From NCBI RefSeq assembly GCF_002086675.1, contig NZ_MVIF01000002.1:116724-180723 (forward strand): 64,000 bases of DNA, written 5' to 3'. Below are positions 36,784 to 45,505 of this stretch, piece by piece; the stretch's first letter is position 1, and every line of letters starts with the position of its first letter. A model generated the notes under the pieces. That model saw only the letters and a list, made by a program, of their open reading frames with translations. It was not told the DNA's origin and did not search any database. Origin of the DNA: Mycobacterium persicum (GTDB lineage Bacteria > Actinomycetota > Actinomycetes > Mycobacteriales > Mycobacteriaceae). Position numbers and translations under genes: made by a program.

Positions 36784-38085
36784 ATGAGTGTGCAAGCGCC
36801 GTCCCCGAGCGCTGGGGGCACCTCCCGCCCCCAGGCCCGGGGGACGACTCAGGAACGAGAGCCGGACTACCGTCGACAGGTGCACGATGCCGCCCGCCGG
36901 GCGCGGGTGGCGGCCCGGCTGCTGGCCGTGTTGCCCAGGACGGTTAAAGACCGCGCGTTGCATGCCGCCGCCGACGAGATCTTGTCGCGCGCCGACCAGA
37001 TTCTGGCCGCCAATGCCGAAGACCTCGATGCGGCGCGCGCCGCCGGCACACCCGCCGCGATGCTCGACCGGCTTGCCCTGAACCCGCAGCGTATCGACGG
37101 TATCGCCGCCGGTCTGCGCCAAGTCGCCGGCCTGCCCGATCCGGTCGGCGAGGTGTTGCGCGGCTACACGCTGCCCAACGGGCTGCAACTACGCCAGCAA
37201 CGCGTCCCGCTCGGTGTGGTCGGCATGATCTACGAGGGCCGGCCCAACGTCACCGTCGACGCCTTCGGCCTCACGCTGAAGTCGGGCAACGCCGCGTTGC
37301 TGCGCGGCAGCTCCTCCGCCGCGAGGTCCAACGAAGCGCTGGTCACGGTGTTACGCAGCGCGCTGGCCGGCCAGGACCTGCCCACCGATGCGGTACAGCT
37401 GCTCTCGGCCGCCGACCGGTCCACCGTCACCCACCTGATCCAGGCGCGCGGCCTGGTCGACGTGGCCATTCCGCGCGGGGGAGCGGGCCTGATCGAGGCC
37501 GTGGTTCGCGACGCCCAGGTGCCCACCATCGAAACCGGTGTGGGCAACTGCCACGTCTACGTCCACGAAGCCGCCGACCTGGACGTGGCCGAACGGGTTT
37601 TGCTGAACTCCAAGACCCGCCGGCCCAGCGTCTGCAACGCGGCCGAGACCCTGCTGGTCGACGCGAACATCGCCGATCACGCGCTGCCCCGGCTACTGGC
37701 GGCGCTGCAGGACGCCGGTGTCACCGTGCATCCGAATGCCGACGACGACAACCTGCGCCGGGAATATCTGGCGATGGAGATCGCGGTGGCTGTGGTCGAC
37801 GGTGTCGACGCGGCGATCGCTCACATCAACGAGTACGGCACCGGACACACCGAAGCCATCGTGACCACCAATCTTGCTGCGGCTCAACGGTTCACCGAAC
37901 GGGTCGATGCCGCCGCAGTCATGGTCAACGCGTCGACGGCGTTCACCGACGGCGAGCAGTTCGGCTTCGGCGCCGAGATCGGCATCTCCACCCAGAAACT
38001 GCATGCCCGCGGTCCGATGGGACTGCCGGAATTGACTTCGACCAAGTGGATCGTGTGGGGAGACGGCCATACTCGTCCGGCCTAG
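36784..38085 (+). CDS. proA: Gamma-glutamyl phosphate reductase
   Basis: ProA reduces glutamyl 5-phosphate to the semialdehyde in proline synthesis. The 433-residue protein has the NADPH-dependent aldehyde dehydrogenase fold with [20 protein letters not shown], the catalytic Cys in [11 protein letters not shown], and [11 protein letters not shown] near the C-terminus. It closely follows M. tuberculosis ProA as recalled but has about 18 extra residues ([18 protein letters not shown]) after the first few, encoded by a G/C-rich palindrome. The ATG at 36784 sits just after a TANNNT hexamer. It lies upstream of the MoxR/CoxE pair with a 25-base gap and may be co-transcribed. Confidence 0.96.
   Translation: MSVQAPSPSAGGTSRPQARGTTQEREPDYRRQVHDAARRARVAARLLAVLPRTVKDRALHAAADEILSRADQILAANAEDLDAARAAGTPAAMLDRLALNPQRIDGIAAGLRQVAGLPDPVGEVLRGYTLPNGLQLRQQRVPLGVVGMIYEGRPNVTVDAFGLTLKSGNAALLRGSSSAARSNEALVTVLRSALAGQDLPTDAVQLLSAADRSTVTHLIQARGLVDVAIPRGGAGLIEAVVRDAQVPTIETGVGNCHVYVHEAADLDVAERVLLNSKTRRPSVCNAAETLLVDANIADHALPRLLAALQDAGVTVHPNADDDNLRREYLAMEIAVAVVDGVDAAIAHINEYGTGHTEAIVTTNLAAAQRFTERVDAAAVMVNASTAFTDGEQFGFGAEIGISTQKLHARGPMGLPELTSTKWIVWGDGHTRPA
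36801..36845 (+). repeat. G/C-rich palindromic element inserted in proA
   Basis: Inner arms CTGGGGG (36812-36818) and CCCCCAG (36828-36834) lie inside outer arms GTCCCC (36801-36806) and GGGGAC (36840-36845). The element falls within the N-terminal coding region of proA and corresponds to the extra residues not present in M. tuberculosis ProA. Its form resembles small dispersed palindromic repeats of mycobacterial genomes. Confidence 0.5.
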
Positions 38086-38110
38086 CCGGCCCTGCTAAGG
38101 AGAACTGATT

Positions 38111-38986
38111 GTGACGTTACCCGCTCGGTCCACGCCACTATTCGCCGATATCGCCGACGTCTCGCGGCGGCTGGCCGAGACCGGTTACCTGCCCGACACC
38201 GCCACCTCGACGGCCGTCTTTCTAGCCGACCGGCTCGGTAAGCCGCTACTGGTGGAAGGCCCGGCCGGCGTCGGTAAAACCGAACTCGCGCGTGCCGTCG
38301 CCCAGGCCACCGGATCCGGACTGGTCCGGCTGCAGTGCTACGAGGGCGTCGACGAGGCTCGGGCCCTCTACGAGTGGAACCATGCCAAGCAGATCCTGCG
38401 CATCCAGGCCGGCTCGGGCGACTGGCAGACCACCAAAGACGACGTGTTCAGCGAGGAGTTCCTGCTGCAGCGTCCGTTGCTGACGGCGATCCGGCGCACC
38501 GATCCGACGGTGCTGCTGATCGACGAAACCGACAAAGCCGACATCGAAATCGAAGGACTGCTGCTGGAGGTGCTTTCCGATTTCGCGGTGACCGTTCCCG
38601 AGCTGGGCACGCTCACCGCCGAGCGGGCGCCGTTCGTGGTGTTGACCTCCAACGCCACCCGCGAACTCTCGGAGGCGCTCAAGCGTCGCTGCCTGTTCCT
38701 GCACATCGACTTCCCCAGTCCCGAGCTGGAGCGGCGCATCCTGCTGTCGCGAGTCCCCGAGCTGCCCGGGCACCTGGCCGAGGAGCTGGTGCGCATCATC
38801 GGCGTGCTGCGCGGCATGCAGCTCAAGAAGGTGCCGTCGATCGCCGAGACCATCGACTGGGGCCGGACGGTGCTGGCGCTGGGCCTGGACACCATCGACG
38901 ACGCCGTGGTCGCCGCCACGCTCGGCGTCGTGCTCAAACACCAATCCGACCAGCAACGCGCGGCCGGCGAGCTGCGGCTCAACTGA
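38111..38986 (+). CDS. MoxR/CoxD-type AAA+ ATPase (Rv2426c-like)
   Basis: The 291-residue ATPase has Walker A GPAGVGKTE near 51-59, Walker B VLLIDETDKAD near 135-145 and SNATRELSEALKRRCLF as sensor region. It is of the CoxD branch, usually paired with a CoxE VWA protein, which follows after 13 bases. CoxD/CoxE pairs mature molybdenum hydroxylases in other bacteria, but no such enzyme is seen here. The GTG at 38111 follows AAGGAGAA, which fixes the start. Confidence 0.92.
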   Translation: MTLPARSTPLFADIADVSRRLAETGYLPDTATSTAVFLADRLGKPLLVEGPAGVGKTELARAVAQATGSGLVRLQCYEGVDEARALYEWNHAKQILRIQAGSGDWQTTKDDVFSEEFLLQRPLLTAIRRTDPTVLLIDETDKADIEIEGLLLEVLSDFAVTVPELGTLTAERAPFVVLTSNATRELSEALKRRCLFLHIDFPSPELERRILLSRVPELPGHLAEELVRIIGVLRGMQLKKVPSIAETIDWGRTVLALGLDTIDDAVVAATLGVVLKHQSDQQRAAGELRLN

Positions 38987-38999
38987 AGGGGCTGCGCCG

Positions 39000-40439
39000 A
39001 TGGCCACCCGACGTATCCGTCCCACCCGCCCGCTGGCCCCGCACGGGCTGCCCGGTCATCTGGTCGGGTTCGTGGAAGCACTTCGCGCCGTTGGGATTTC
39101 GGTGGGTCCGTCGGAGACGGTGGATGCCGGGCGGGTGATGGCAACGCTGGGTCTGGGCGATCGTGACGTGTTGCGGGAGGGCATCGCGTGCGCGGTGCTG
39201 CGCCGGCCCGATCACCGCGAGACCTACGACGCGATGTTCGACCTGTGGTTTCCCGCAGCGCTGGGCGCCCGCGCGGCGGTCACCGAAGACGACGCCGACG
39301 ACGACGGTTCGCTGCCGCCCGACGACGTCGAGGCGATGCGGCAGATGCTGTTGGATCTGCTGACCGACAACTCCGACCTGGCCGATATGGACGAACGGCT
39401 GGTGGCGATGATCGCGCGCATCGTCGAGGCCTACGGCAAATACAGCTCCAGCCGCGGCCCGTCGTTCTCCTCGTATCAGGCGCTCAAAGCGATGGCGCTG
39501 GACGAACTGGAGGGCAAGCTGCTGGCGGGACTACTGGCCCCCTACGGCGACGAGCCCACCCCCACCCAGGAGCAGATAGCTAAAGCGCTTGCAGCACAAC
39601 GTATTTCACAGTTACGTAAGTTGGTCGACGCCGAGACCAAGCGGCGCACCGCCGAGCAGCTCGGCCGGGACCACGTCCAGATGTACGGCATCCCACAGCT
39701 TTCCGAGAACGTCGAGTTCCTGCGGGCTTCCGGTGAGCAACTACGCCAGATGCGCCGGGTGGTGGCCCCACTGGCCCGCACGCTGGCGACCCGGCTGGCG
39801 GCGCGCCGGCGCCGGGCCCGCGCCGGATCGATCGACCTGCGAAAGACGCTGCGCAAGTCGATGTCCACCGGCGGTGTCCCGATCGACGTGGTGCTGCGCA
39901 AACCGCGTCCGGCCCGTCCGGAACTGGTTGTGTTGTGCGACGTTTCCGGTTCGGTCGCCGGGTTCAGTCACTTCACGCTGCTGCTGGTCCATGCTCTGCG
40001 CCAACAGTTTTCCCGAGTTCGGGTGTTCGCCTTCATCGACACCACCGACGAAGTGACCCACATGTTCGGCCCGGAAGCCGATCTGGCCGTGGCGATCCAG
40101 CGGATCACCCGCGAAGCGGGCGTGTACAACCGCGACGGCCATTCCGACTACGGCAACGCTTTCGTCTCGTTCCTGCAGGCTTTCCCGAGCGTGCTGTCGC
40201 CGCGCAGCTCACTGCTGGTACTCGGCGACGGCCGCACCAACTACCGCAACCCGGCCGTCGACGTGCTGGCCGACATGGTCACCGCGAGCCGGCACGCGCA
40301 CTGGCTCAACCCCGAGCCGAAACACCTGTGGGGCAGTGGTGATTCGGCGGTGCCGCGCTATCAGGAAGTGATCGCCATGCACGAATGCCGCTCGGCCAAG
40401 CAGCTGGCCGAGGTGATCGACCAGCTGTTGCCGGTGTGA
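39000..40439 (+). CDS. CoxE-like VWA protein (Rv2425c-like)
   Basis: The 479-residue protein has an N-terminal helical CoxE region and a C-terminal VWA domain with the metal motif LCDVSGSVAGFS (DxSxS) at about residue 313. SDYGNAF and LLVLGDGRTNYRNP follow, typical of CoxE. The start at ATG 39000 is preceded by AAGGGG. It is likely the partner of the adjacent MoxR ATPase. No membrane segment is visible, so the pair is probably cytoplasmic, unlike the MoxR operon at 23-30 kb. Confidence 0.9.
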   Translation: MATRRIRPTRPLAPHGLPGHLVGFVEALRAVGISVGPSETVDAGRVMATLGLGDRDVLREGIACAVLRRPDHRETYDAMFDLWFPAALGARAAVTEDDADDDGSLPPDDVEAMRQMLLDLLTDNSDLADMDERLVAMIARIVEAYGKYSSSRGPSFSSYQALKAMALDELEGKLLAGLLAPYGDEPTPTQEQIAKALAAQRISQLRKLVDAETKRRTAEQLGRDHVQMYGIPQLSENVEFLRASGEQLRQMRRVVAPLARTLATRLAARRRRARAGSIDLRKTLRKSMSTGGVPIDVVLRKPRPARPELVVLCDVSGSVAGFSHFTLLLVHALRQQFSRVRVFAFIDTTDEVTHMFGPEADLAVAIQRITREAGVYNRDGHSDYGNAFVSFLQAFPSVLSPRSSLLVLGDGRTNYRNPAVDVLADMVTASRHAHWLNPEPKHLWGSGDSAVPRYQEVIAMHECRSAKQLAEVIDQLLPV

Positions 40440-40445
40440 CCCGGC

Positions 40446-41498
40446 TCAGCGGGTTTTGCGGAAGACCAGCCAGCGCATCGTGATCGGGCTCGTCTCCCGC
40501 TCGACGGGGAACACGTCGAGGCCGCTGACCCAGTCGGCGTACCAGCTGGTGGGTGGCCAGGCGCCAGGGGGCAGGTGCGCCTTCTCGTAGTCGTAGACGG
40601 AGTCGTCGCCGACGAGCTCCAGCGGAAGCCCGGCCGCGGCAGCCGACATCTCCGGTCGAGTGAAGATGCTGGTGTACACCTGTTGCCCGAACTCCCGGGT
40701 GGCCTCGTCGAGCATGTAGTCCAGGTCCGTCAGGAAGGCGTTGAACACCAAGCGTCCGCCGGGAACCAGGCACTGCGCCGCCAGCTCGAACAGGCCGCGC
40801 AACTGCTGTGCCGTCCGGAAATCAGACACCACCTCGGAGAGCACAATCAGCTGGTAGTCGCGCCGCAGCTCGTCCATGCTCGAAAAGACATCCCGCGCGA
40901 TGACCCGCACGTCGAGGGATTCCCGTTCGGCGTCGCAGCGGATGATGTCGGCGAACTTCGGCGTCATCTCCACCACGTCGACCGGGTGCCCGCGCCGCGC
41001 CAGCGCCAAGGCGTTGCGGCCGGTGCCTGCCCCGATCTCCAGCACCCGATGCGTGCGTGGTTCGGCCGCCTCGTTGGCCAGCGCCCATACCCGGGCGTCG
41101 GGTTCGGTGCCGAAAAGTGGCGGCTCGCGGGTGCTGATCCAGCTCTCGTACTCCTGCGCCACGGTCCGCCAATGGGCCCGCACCTGGTAGTGCAAGGTCG
41201 GGCCGATGGGAGCGTTGAACGAGATGATGATGTTCGAGCGATGCGACGCCGCGTACGCCTGGGCCAATTGGGCCTCGAGGACCTTTCTGACATGGGCAAG
41301 TTCGTCGTCGGAAAACTGCCGGCCCACGGTGGCGAAGAGCTTGGCGCACATCGCCACGTATTCGTCGATCATGCCCGGCACGGCCGGCAACGTGATCTCG
41401 CCGGTGACCTGCGAGCGGGTGTAGAACCGCCGGGTCATGGACTCCTTCAGCAATGCTGTGGGCCGGTCCGGGCTGGGCGCCAAATTATCCACAGACAC
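40446..41498 (-). CDS. Class I SAM-dependent methyltransferase
   Basis: The 350-residue protein has an N-terminal helical domain of about 145 residues and a Rossmann methyltransferase domain with motif I VLEIGAGTGRNALAL near 149-163. The acidic VVEMTP strand follows. The substrate is not evident. The GTG at 41498 has AAAGG five bases upstream; an internal Met at 21 is possible. The gene is convergent with the CoxE gene, with a gap of six bases. No counterpart is at this position in H37Rv as recalled, so it may be accessory. Confidence 0.8.
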   Translation of the reverse strand: MSVDNLAPSPDRPTALLKESMTRRFYTRSQVTGEITLPAVPGMIDEYVAMCAKLFATVGRQFSDDELAHVRKVLEAQLAQAYAASHRSNIIISFNAPIGPTLHYQVRAHWRTVAQEYESWISTREPPLFGTEPDARVWALANEAAEPRTHRVLEIGAGTGRNALALARRGHPVDVVEMTPKFADIIRCDAERESLDVRVIARDVFSSMDELRRDYQLIVLSEVVSDFRTAQQLRGLFELAAQCLVPGGRLVFNAFLTDLDYMLDEATREFGQQVYTSIFTRPEMSAAAAGLPLELVGDDSVYDYEKAHLPPGAWPPTSWYADWVSGLDVFPVERETSPITMRWLVFRKTR

Positions 41499-42229
41499 CT
41501 TTTACACGACCTAGCGCGCGGTTACACCGGCATTCGAGCAATGGCTTGGCCCGGCTTCGGCCCGGTTTCCTCCGGAACTGTGCCGGCCAACGAATGGCTG
41601 ACGGATCGCGGCGCCCAGGTCAGTGATTCGATGTCCAGCTCCGAGCGGTCCTGGGGCTGCGAACCGGTGTGGGGGATGGAGATCGGGTGCTGGTGCGGTT
41701 GGGTCGGTGGCCGACGGCGCCGGGTGTGCGCCGACGGGTGTGCGCTGACGGCGCCGAGTGTGGGCTGACGGCGCCGGGTGTGCGCTGGCGGCGCCGGGTG
41801 TGCCGTCAGGGCGGCCGATCGTGGATGTGCCCGCCCTACATACACAGTCAAAGCCGTCACTGCACACTCGATACGGTGGCATGGCCGCCGATTCGGTGAG
41901 CACCTGAGCATCTCCGGAACGCCTGCCATCACGAACGGTTTGAGCGACGGTGCGATATCGGCGTGCCAAAACAGGGCCGAGGTGTGCCGACATCAGAGCC
42001 AGGCATCAAGGGCCGCGCACGAGGATATTCGTTGACCAGCCGCATTCGTGGTCACCATGAATTTCCGAGTGAGCCGCGGTAGCCTTCGGCGGCAGCCGAT
42101 TCCGGGATGCCAGGGGCAGCCGATGCTCTTCGGCGGCCGCACCGGCCAGCGCGTCGTCGACGAAGCCGGACGCCGGCCAGCTGAACCGCGCGACAAGATC
42201 CGTGACAGGTCGAAGTAAGCTGGCAAATC
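41499..42229. other. Long intergenic region before nadD
   Basis: About 730 bases without a supported gene. It contains the period-20 tandem repeat at 41712-41805. Open frames across it are Pro/Arg-rich and follow the repeat. The sequence between 41820 and 42229 shows nothing recognisable on either strand apart from the promoter needed for nadD. Related mycobacteria carry other genes or an IS here, so it may be a decayed site. Confidence 0.4.
41712..41805 (+). repeat. Tandem repeat, period 20, about 4.7 copies
   Basis: The unit TGACGGCGCCGGGTGTGCGC repeats with small changes at 41712, 41746, 41766 and 41786; the second copy (41732-41745) lacks six bases. Each unit contains the 6-base palindrome GGCGCC. 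The array lies between a methyltransferase gene and nadD and is likely to vary in copy number, like mycobacterial VNTR loci. Confidence 0.75.
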
Positions 42230-42895
42230 GTGCAAAAGCACCGTCGCAGGCTAGGAGTGATGGGTGGGACGTTCGATCCCATCCACCACGGCCACCTGGT
42301 TGCCGCCAGTGAGGTGGCCGACCGGTTCGACCTGGATGAAGTGGTGTTCGTGCCCAGCGGCCAGCCATGGCAGAAGGGCGGCGACGTTTCCGCCGCCGAG
42401 GACCGCTATCTGATGACGGTGATCGCGACCGCGTCCAATCCCCGCTTTTCGGTGAGCCGAGTCGACATCGACCGCCGCGGCCCCACCTACACCAAGGACA
42501 CGTTGCGCGATCTGCACGACCTGGATCCGCAGGCGCAGCTGTACTTCATCACCGGCGCCGACGCGCTGGCGTCGATTCTGTCGTGGCACCGCTGGGAGGA
42601 GCTGTTCGAGCTGGCGCGGTTCGTCGGTGTCAGCCGGCCCGGCTACGACCTGCGCCACGACCATGTCACCGCCGCCGTGGCCGGGCTGTCCGAGGATGCC
42701 TTGACCCTGGTCGAGATCCCGGCGCTGGCCATCTCCTCCACCGACTGCCGTCAGCGGGCCGCGGAATCACGGCCCTTGTGGTACCTGATGCCCGACGGCG
42801 TCGTGCAGTACGTCTCCAAACGCGGCCTCTACCGCAAAGCCGAGGAGCCAGCGAACCCCACGAGTTCCAGCCTGACCGCGGGGAACAGCGCATGA
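42230..42895 (+). CDS. nadD: Nicotinate-nucleotide adenylyltransferase
   Basis: NadD makes NaAD from nicotinate mononucleotide and ATP; NadE (11914-13989) then amidates it. The 221-residue protein has the nucleotidyltransferase motif [12 protein letters not shown] and the ISSTDCRQR signature near 165-175. The GTG at 42230 gives a short basic N-terminus before LGVMGG, as in M. tuberculosis. Its stop overlaps the rsfS start in an ATGA. It begins the run nadD-rsfS-gpgP-octT-degV. Confidence 0.95.
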   Translation: MQKHRRRLGVMGGTFDPIHHGHLVAASEVADRFDLDEVVFVPSGQPWQKGGDVSAAEDRYLMTVIATASNPRFSVSRVDIDRRGPTYTKDTLRDLHDLDPQAQLYFITGADALASILSWHRWEELFELARFVGVSRPGYDLRHDHVTAAVAGLSEDALTLVEIPALAISSTDCRQRAAESRPLWYLMPDGVVQYVSKRGLYRKAEEPANPTSSSLTAGNSA

Positions 42896-43272
42896 CCGCC
42901 ACTAAAGAAGCCATCGATATGGCGACGGTGGCCGCCGGTGCGGCCGCAGCCAAGCTCGCCGACGACGTCGTGGTCATCGACGTCTCCGGGCAACTGGTCA
43001 TCACGGACTGTTTCGTCATTGCCTCGGCGTCCAACGAACGGCAGGTCAACGCGATCGTCGACGAAGTTGAGGAGAAGATGCGCCGGGCGGGTTACCGGCC
43101 GGCGCGGCGCGAGGGCGCCCGGGAAGGCCGCTGGACGTTGCTGGATTACCGCGACATCGTCGTGCATGTCCAGCACCAGGATGACCGCGACTTCTACGCC
43201 CTGGACCGGCTGTGGAGCGACTGCCCGGTGGTGCCGGTGGACCTGGCGCCCACCTCCGAGGATCGGCAATGA
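42892..43272 (+). CDS. rsfS: Ribosomal silencing factor
   Basis: RsfS binds ribosomal protein L14 and prevents subunit joining during nutrient limitation. The 126-residue protein has the family core [20 protein letters not shown] and [15 protein letters not shown]. The ATG overlaps the nadD stop by four bases and its own stop overlaps the gpgP start, so all three genes are coupled. This nadD-rsfS order is conserved in actinobacteria. Confidence 0.95.
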   Translation: MTATKEAIDMATVAAGAAAAKLADDVVVIDVSGQLVITDCFVIASASNERQVNAIVDEVEEKMRRAGYRPARREGAREGRWTLLDYRDIVVHVQHQDDRDFYALDRLWSDCPVVPVDLAPTSEDRQ

Positions 43273-43934
43273 GCGTGCGGCGGCTGGTGATGCTGCGCCA
43301 CGGGCAAACCGATTTCAACCTCGGCAGCCGGATGCAGGGTCACCTCGACACCCACCTGACTGACCTGGGCCGAGCGCAGGCGGTCGCCGCCGCCGAAGCG
43401 CTGGGCAAGATGCAGCCGTTGCTGATCGTGTCGTCGGATCTGCGGCGCGCTTACGACACGGCGATGACGCTGGGAGAACGGACCGGATTGCCGGTCCGGG
43501 TTGACCGCCGGTTGCGCGAAACTCACATCAGCGACTGGCAGGGCATGACCCACGCCGAGATCGACGACGAAGCACCCGGTGCGCGGCTGGCCTGGCGGGA
43601 GGATGCGACGTCGGCACCGCACGGCGGGGAAACCAGGATCGACGTCGCCGCCCGAAGTCTGCCGGTGGTCACCGAACTGGTGTCCAGCGAACCGGGATGG
43701 GGTGACCCCCAGCAACCGGATCGACCGGTGGTGCTGGTGACCCACGGAGGGCTCATCGCCGCGCTGACCGCCGCGCTGCTGCAGCTGCCGGTAGCCCACT
43801 GGCCCGCCCTCGGTGGTATGGGCAATGCCAGTTGGACACAACTCAGCGGACATTCGACGGGTGCCGATGGCCACATCCGCTGGCGCCTCGACGTGTGGAA
43901 TGCCTCGGCTCAGGTTATCGGCGATGTGCTCTGA
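43269..43934 (+). CDS. gpgP: Glucosyl-3-phosphoglycerate phosphatase
   Basis: GpgP removes phosphate from glucosyl-3-phosphoglycerate in the synthesis of methylglucose lipopolysaccharides. The 221-residue histidine phosphatase has the phospho-His motif LRHGQTDFN with His11, the acidic ETHISDWQG segment, and a second His in VTHGGLIA near 159. The ATG at 43269 overlaps the rsfS stop; an upstream in-frame start is inside rsfS and was rejected. It overlaps octT by 11 bases, consistent with a shared pathway. Confidence 0.93.
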   Translation: MSVRRLVMLRHGQTDFNLGSRMQGHLDTHLTDLGRAQAVAAAEALGKMQPLLIVSSDLRRAYDTAMTLGERTGLPVRVDRRLRETHISDWQGMTHAEIDDEAPGARLAWREDATSAPHGGETRIDVAARSLPVVTELVSSEPGWGDPQQPDRPVVLVTHGGLIAALTAALLQLPVAHWPALGGMGNASWTQLSGHSTGADGHIRWRLDVWNASAQVIGDVL

Positions 43935-44661
43935 GACTCGGCCGGCGCTGCTGGTCTTCGCCGACTCGCTGGCCTATTACGGGCCCACCGGCGGCCTGCC
44001 CGCCGACGACCCGCGAATCTGGCCTAATATCGTTGCAGCCCAACTAGATTGGGATCTGGAACTGATCGGCCGCATCGGCTGGACCTGCCGGGACGTGTGG
44101 TGGGCGGCGACCCAGGACCCGCGATCGTGGGCGGCGCTGCCCCGGGCGGGAGCGGTGGTCTTCGCCACCAGCGGGATGGATTCGCTGCCGTCGGTGTTGC
44201 CGACCGCGCTGCGTGAACTCATCCGCTACGTCCGCCCACCTCGGTTACGGCGGTGGGCGCGCGACGGCTACGCCTGGGTGCAGCCTCGGTTTTCGCCGGT
44301 GGCCCGGTCCGCGCTACCCCCGCATCTGACCGTCGAATACCTCGAACAGACCCGCGGGGCAATAGATTTCAACCGGCCCGGCATCCCGGTGGTGGCCTCC
44401 CTGCCGTCGGTGCACATCGCCGAGACCTACCGCAGGGCGCACCACGGGCGGGCGGCTACCGCGGCGGCCATCACCGAATGGGCGCAGGGCCACGATATTC
44501 CCCTGGTGGACCTCAAAGCCGCTGTCGCCGAGCACATTATGACTGGGCGAGGCAATCCGGACGGCATTCACTGGAACTTCGAAGCCCATCAGGCAGTCGC
44601 GGAACTGATGCTCAAGGCGCTGGCCGAAGCAGGGGTGCCGAACGAGAAACCGCGCCACTGA
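43924..44661 (+). CDS. octT: Diglucosylglycerate octanoyltransferase
   Basis: OctT transfers an octanoyl group to diglucosylglycerate, an early step in methylglucose lipopolysaccharide assembly. The 245-residue protein has an SGNH-hydrolase-like start [14 protein letters not shown] and a C-terminal region with [16 protein letters not shown] (His-containing block). It matches the size and position of Rv2418c. The ATG at 43924 overlaps gpgP by 11 bases. The gene is followed by degV after three bases. Function is by homology with M. tuberculosis OctT. Confidence 0.85.
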   Translation: MCSETRPALLVFADSLAYYGPTGGLPADDPRIWPNIVAAQLDWDLELIGRIGWTCRDVWWAATQDPRSWAALPRAGAVVFATSGMDSLPSVLPTALRELIRYVRPPRLRRWARDGYAWVQPRFSPVARSALPPHLTVEYLEQTRGAIDFNRPGIPVVASLPSVHIAETYRRAHHGRAATAAAITEWAQGHDIPLVDLKAAVAEHIMTGRGNPDGIHWNFEAHQAVAELMLKALAEAGVPNEKPRH

Positions 44662-44664
44662 GCC

Positions 44665-45501
44665 ATGTCTGTCGTGGTGGTGACGGATACGTCGGCGCGC
44701 CTGCCGGCCGATCTGCGTGACACCTGGGCGATACGCGAAGTGCCGCTGCACATCCTGCTCGACGGCGCCGACCTGCGCGACGGTGTCGATGCGATACCCG
44801 CCGACATCTACCAGCGTCCTGCCACCACCGCCGCGGCGACCCCGGCCGAACTGGATGCCGCCTACCGGCAGGCGCTGGCCGACAGCGACGGAGACGGAGT
44901 GGTGGCGGTACATATCTCGTCGGGACTGTCGGGAACCTTTCGTGCTGCCGAGCTGACCGCGGCCGGCCTCGGCCCGGCCGTGCGGGTCATCGACTCGAAG
45001 TCGGCGGCGATGGGCACCGGATTCGCTGTGCTGGCCGCCGCGCGTGCCGCCGCCGCCGGCGATGACCTGGATGCCGTTGCTCGCGCAGCGCAGGAAGCGG
45101 TGCGGCACACGCAGGCGTTCATCGTCGTACACCGGCTGGACAACCTGCGCCGCAGCGGACGGATCGGCGGCGCCAAGGCATGGCTGGGTACCGCGCTGGC
45201 TCTCAAGCCGATACTTCGCATCGACGACGGGAAACTTGTTCTGGCCCAACGTGTTCGCACCGTCAAACACGCGATGGCGGCGATGATCGACCGGGTGTGC
45301 GAGGTGGTCGGCGAAGGCCCTGCTGCCGTTGCGGTGCAACACGTCGCCAACTCCGGCGGCGCCGGGGAAGTGGCGGCGGAGCTGGCCCGGCGGCTGCCGG
45401 CGGGTGAACCGGCAATCGTGACCGACTTGGGACCGGTGCTGGCGGTACACGTGGGCGCCGGGGCGGTCGCGGTCTGCCTGCACGTTGACCGCTACCGCTG
45501 A
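44665..45501 (+). CDS. DegV-family fatty-acid-binding protein
   Basis: The 278-residue protein has the DegV N-terminus VVVVTDTSARLPADLRD and the lipid-site segment VAVHISSGLSGTFRAAELTA (near 77-96). DegV/FakB proteins bind a fatty acid and in some bacteria present it to a FakA kinase; no fakA is seen nearby. Its place after octT (as Rv2417c) suggests it may hold an acyl chain for methylglucose lipopolysaccharide acylation. That link is inference. It is convergent with the PE protease gene, five bases apart. Confidence 0.88.
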   Translation: MSVVVVTDTSARLPADLRDTWAIREVPLHILLDGADLRDGVDAIPADIYQRPATTAAATPAELDAAYRQALADSDGDGVVAVHISSGLSGTFRAAELTAAGLGPAVRVIDSKSAAMGTGFAVLAAARAAAAGDDLDAVARAAQEAVRHTQAFIVVHRLDNLRRSGRIGGAKAWLGTALALKPILRIDDGKLVLAQRVRTVKHAMAAMIDRVCEVVGEGPAAVAVQHVANSGGAGEVAAELARRLPAGEPAIVTDLGPVLAVHVGAGAVAVCLHVDRYR

Positions 45502-45505
45502 CGCC

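Noticed and set aside
41511..41993. Open frames on both strands across the tandem repeat
   Set aside because: Their peptides only translate the repeat (Pro/Ala/His-rich) and have no conserved start or domain.
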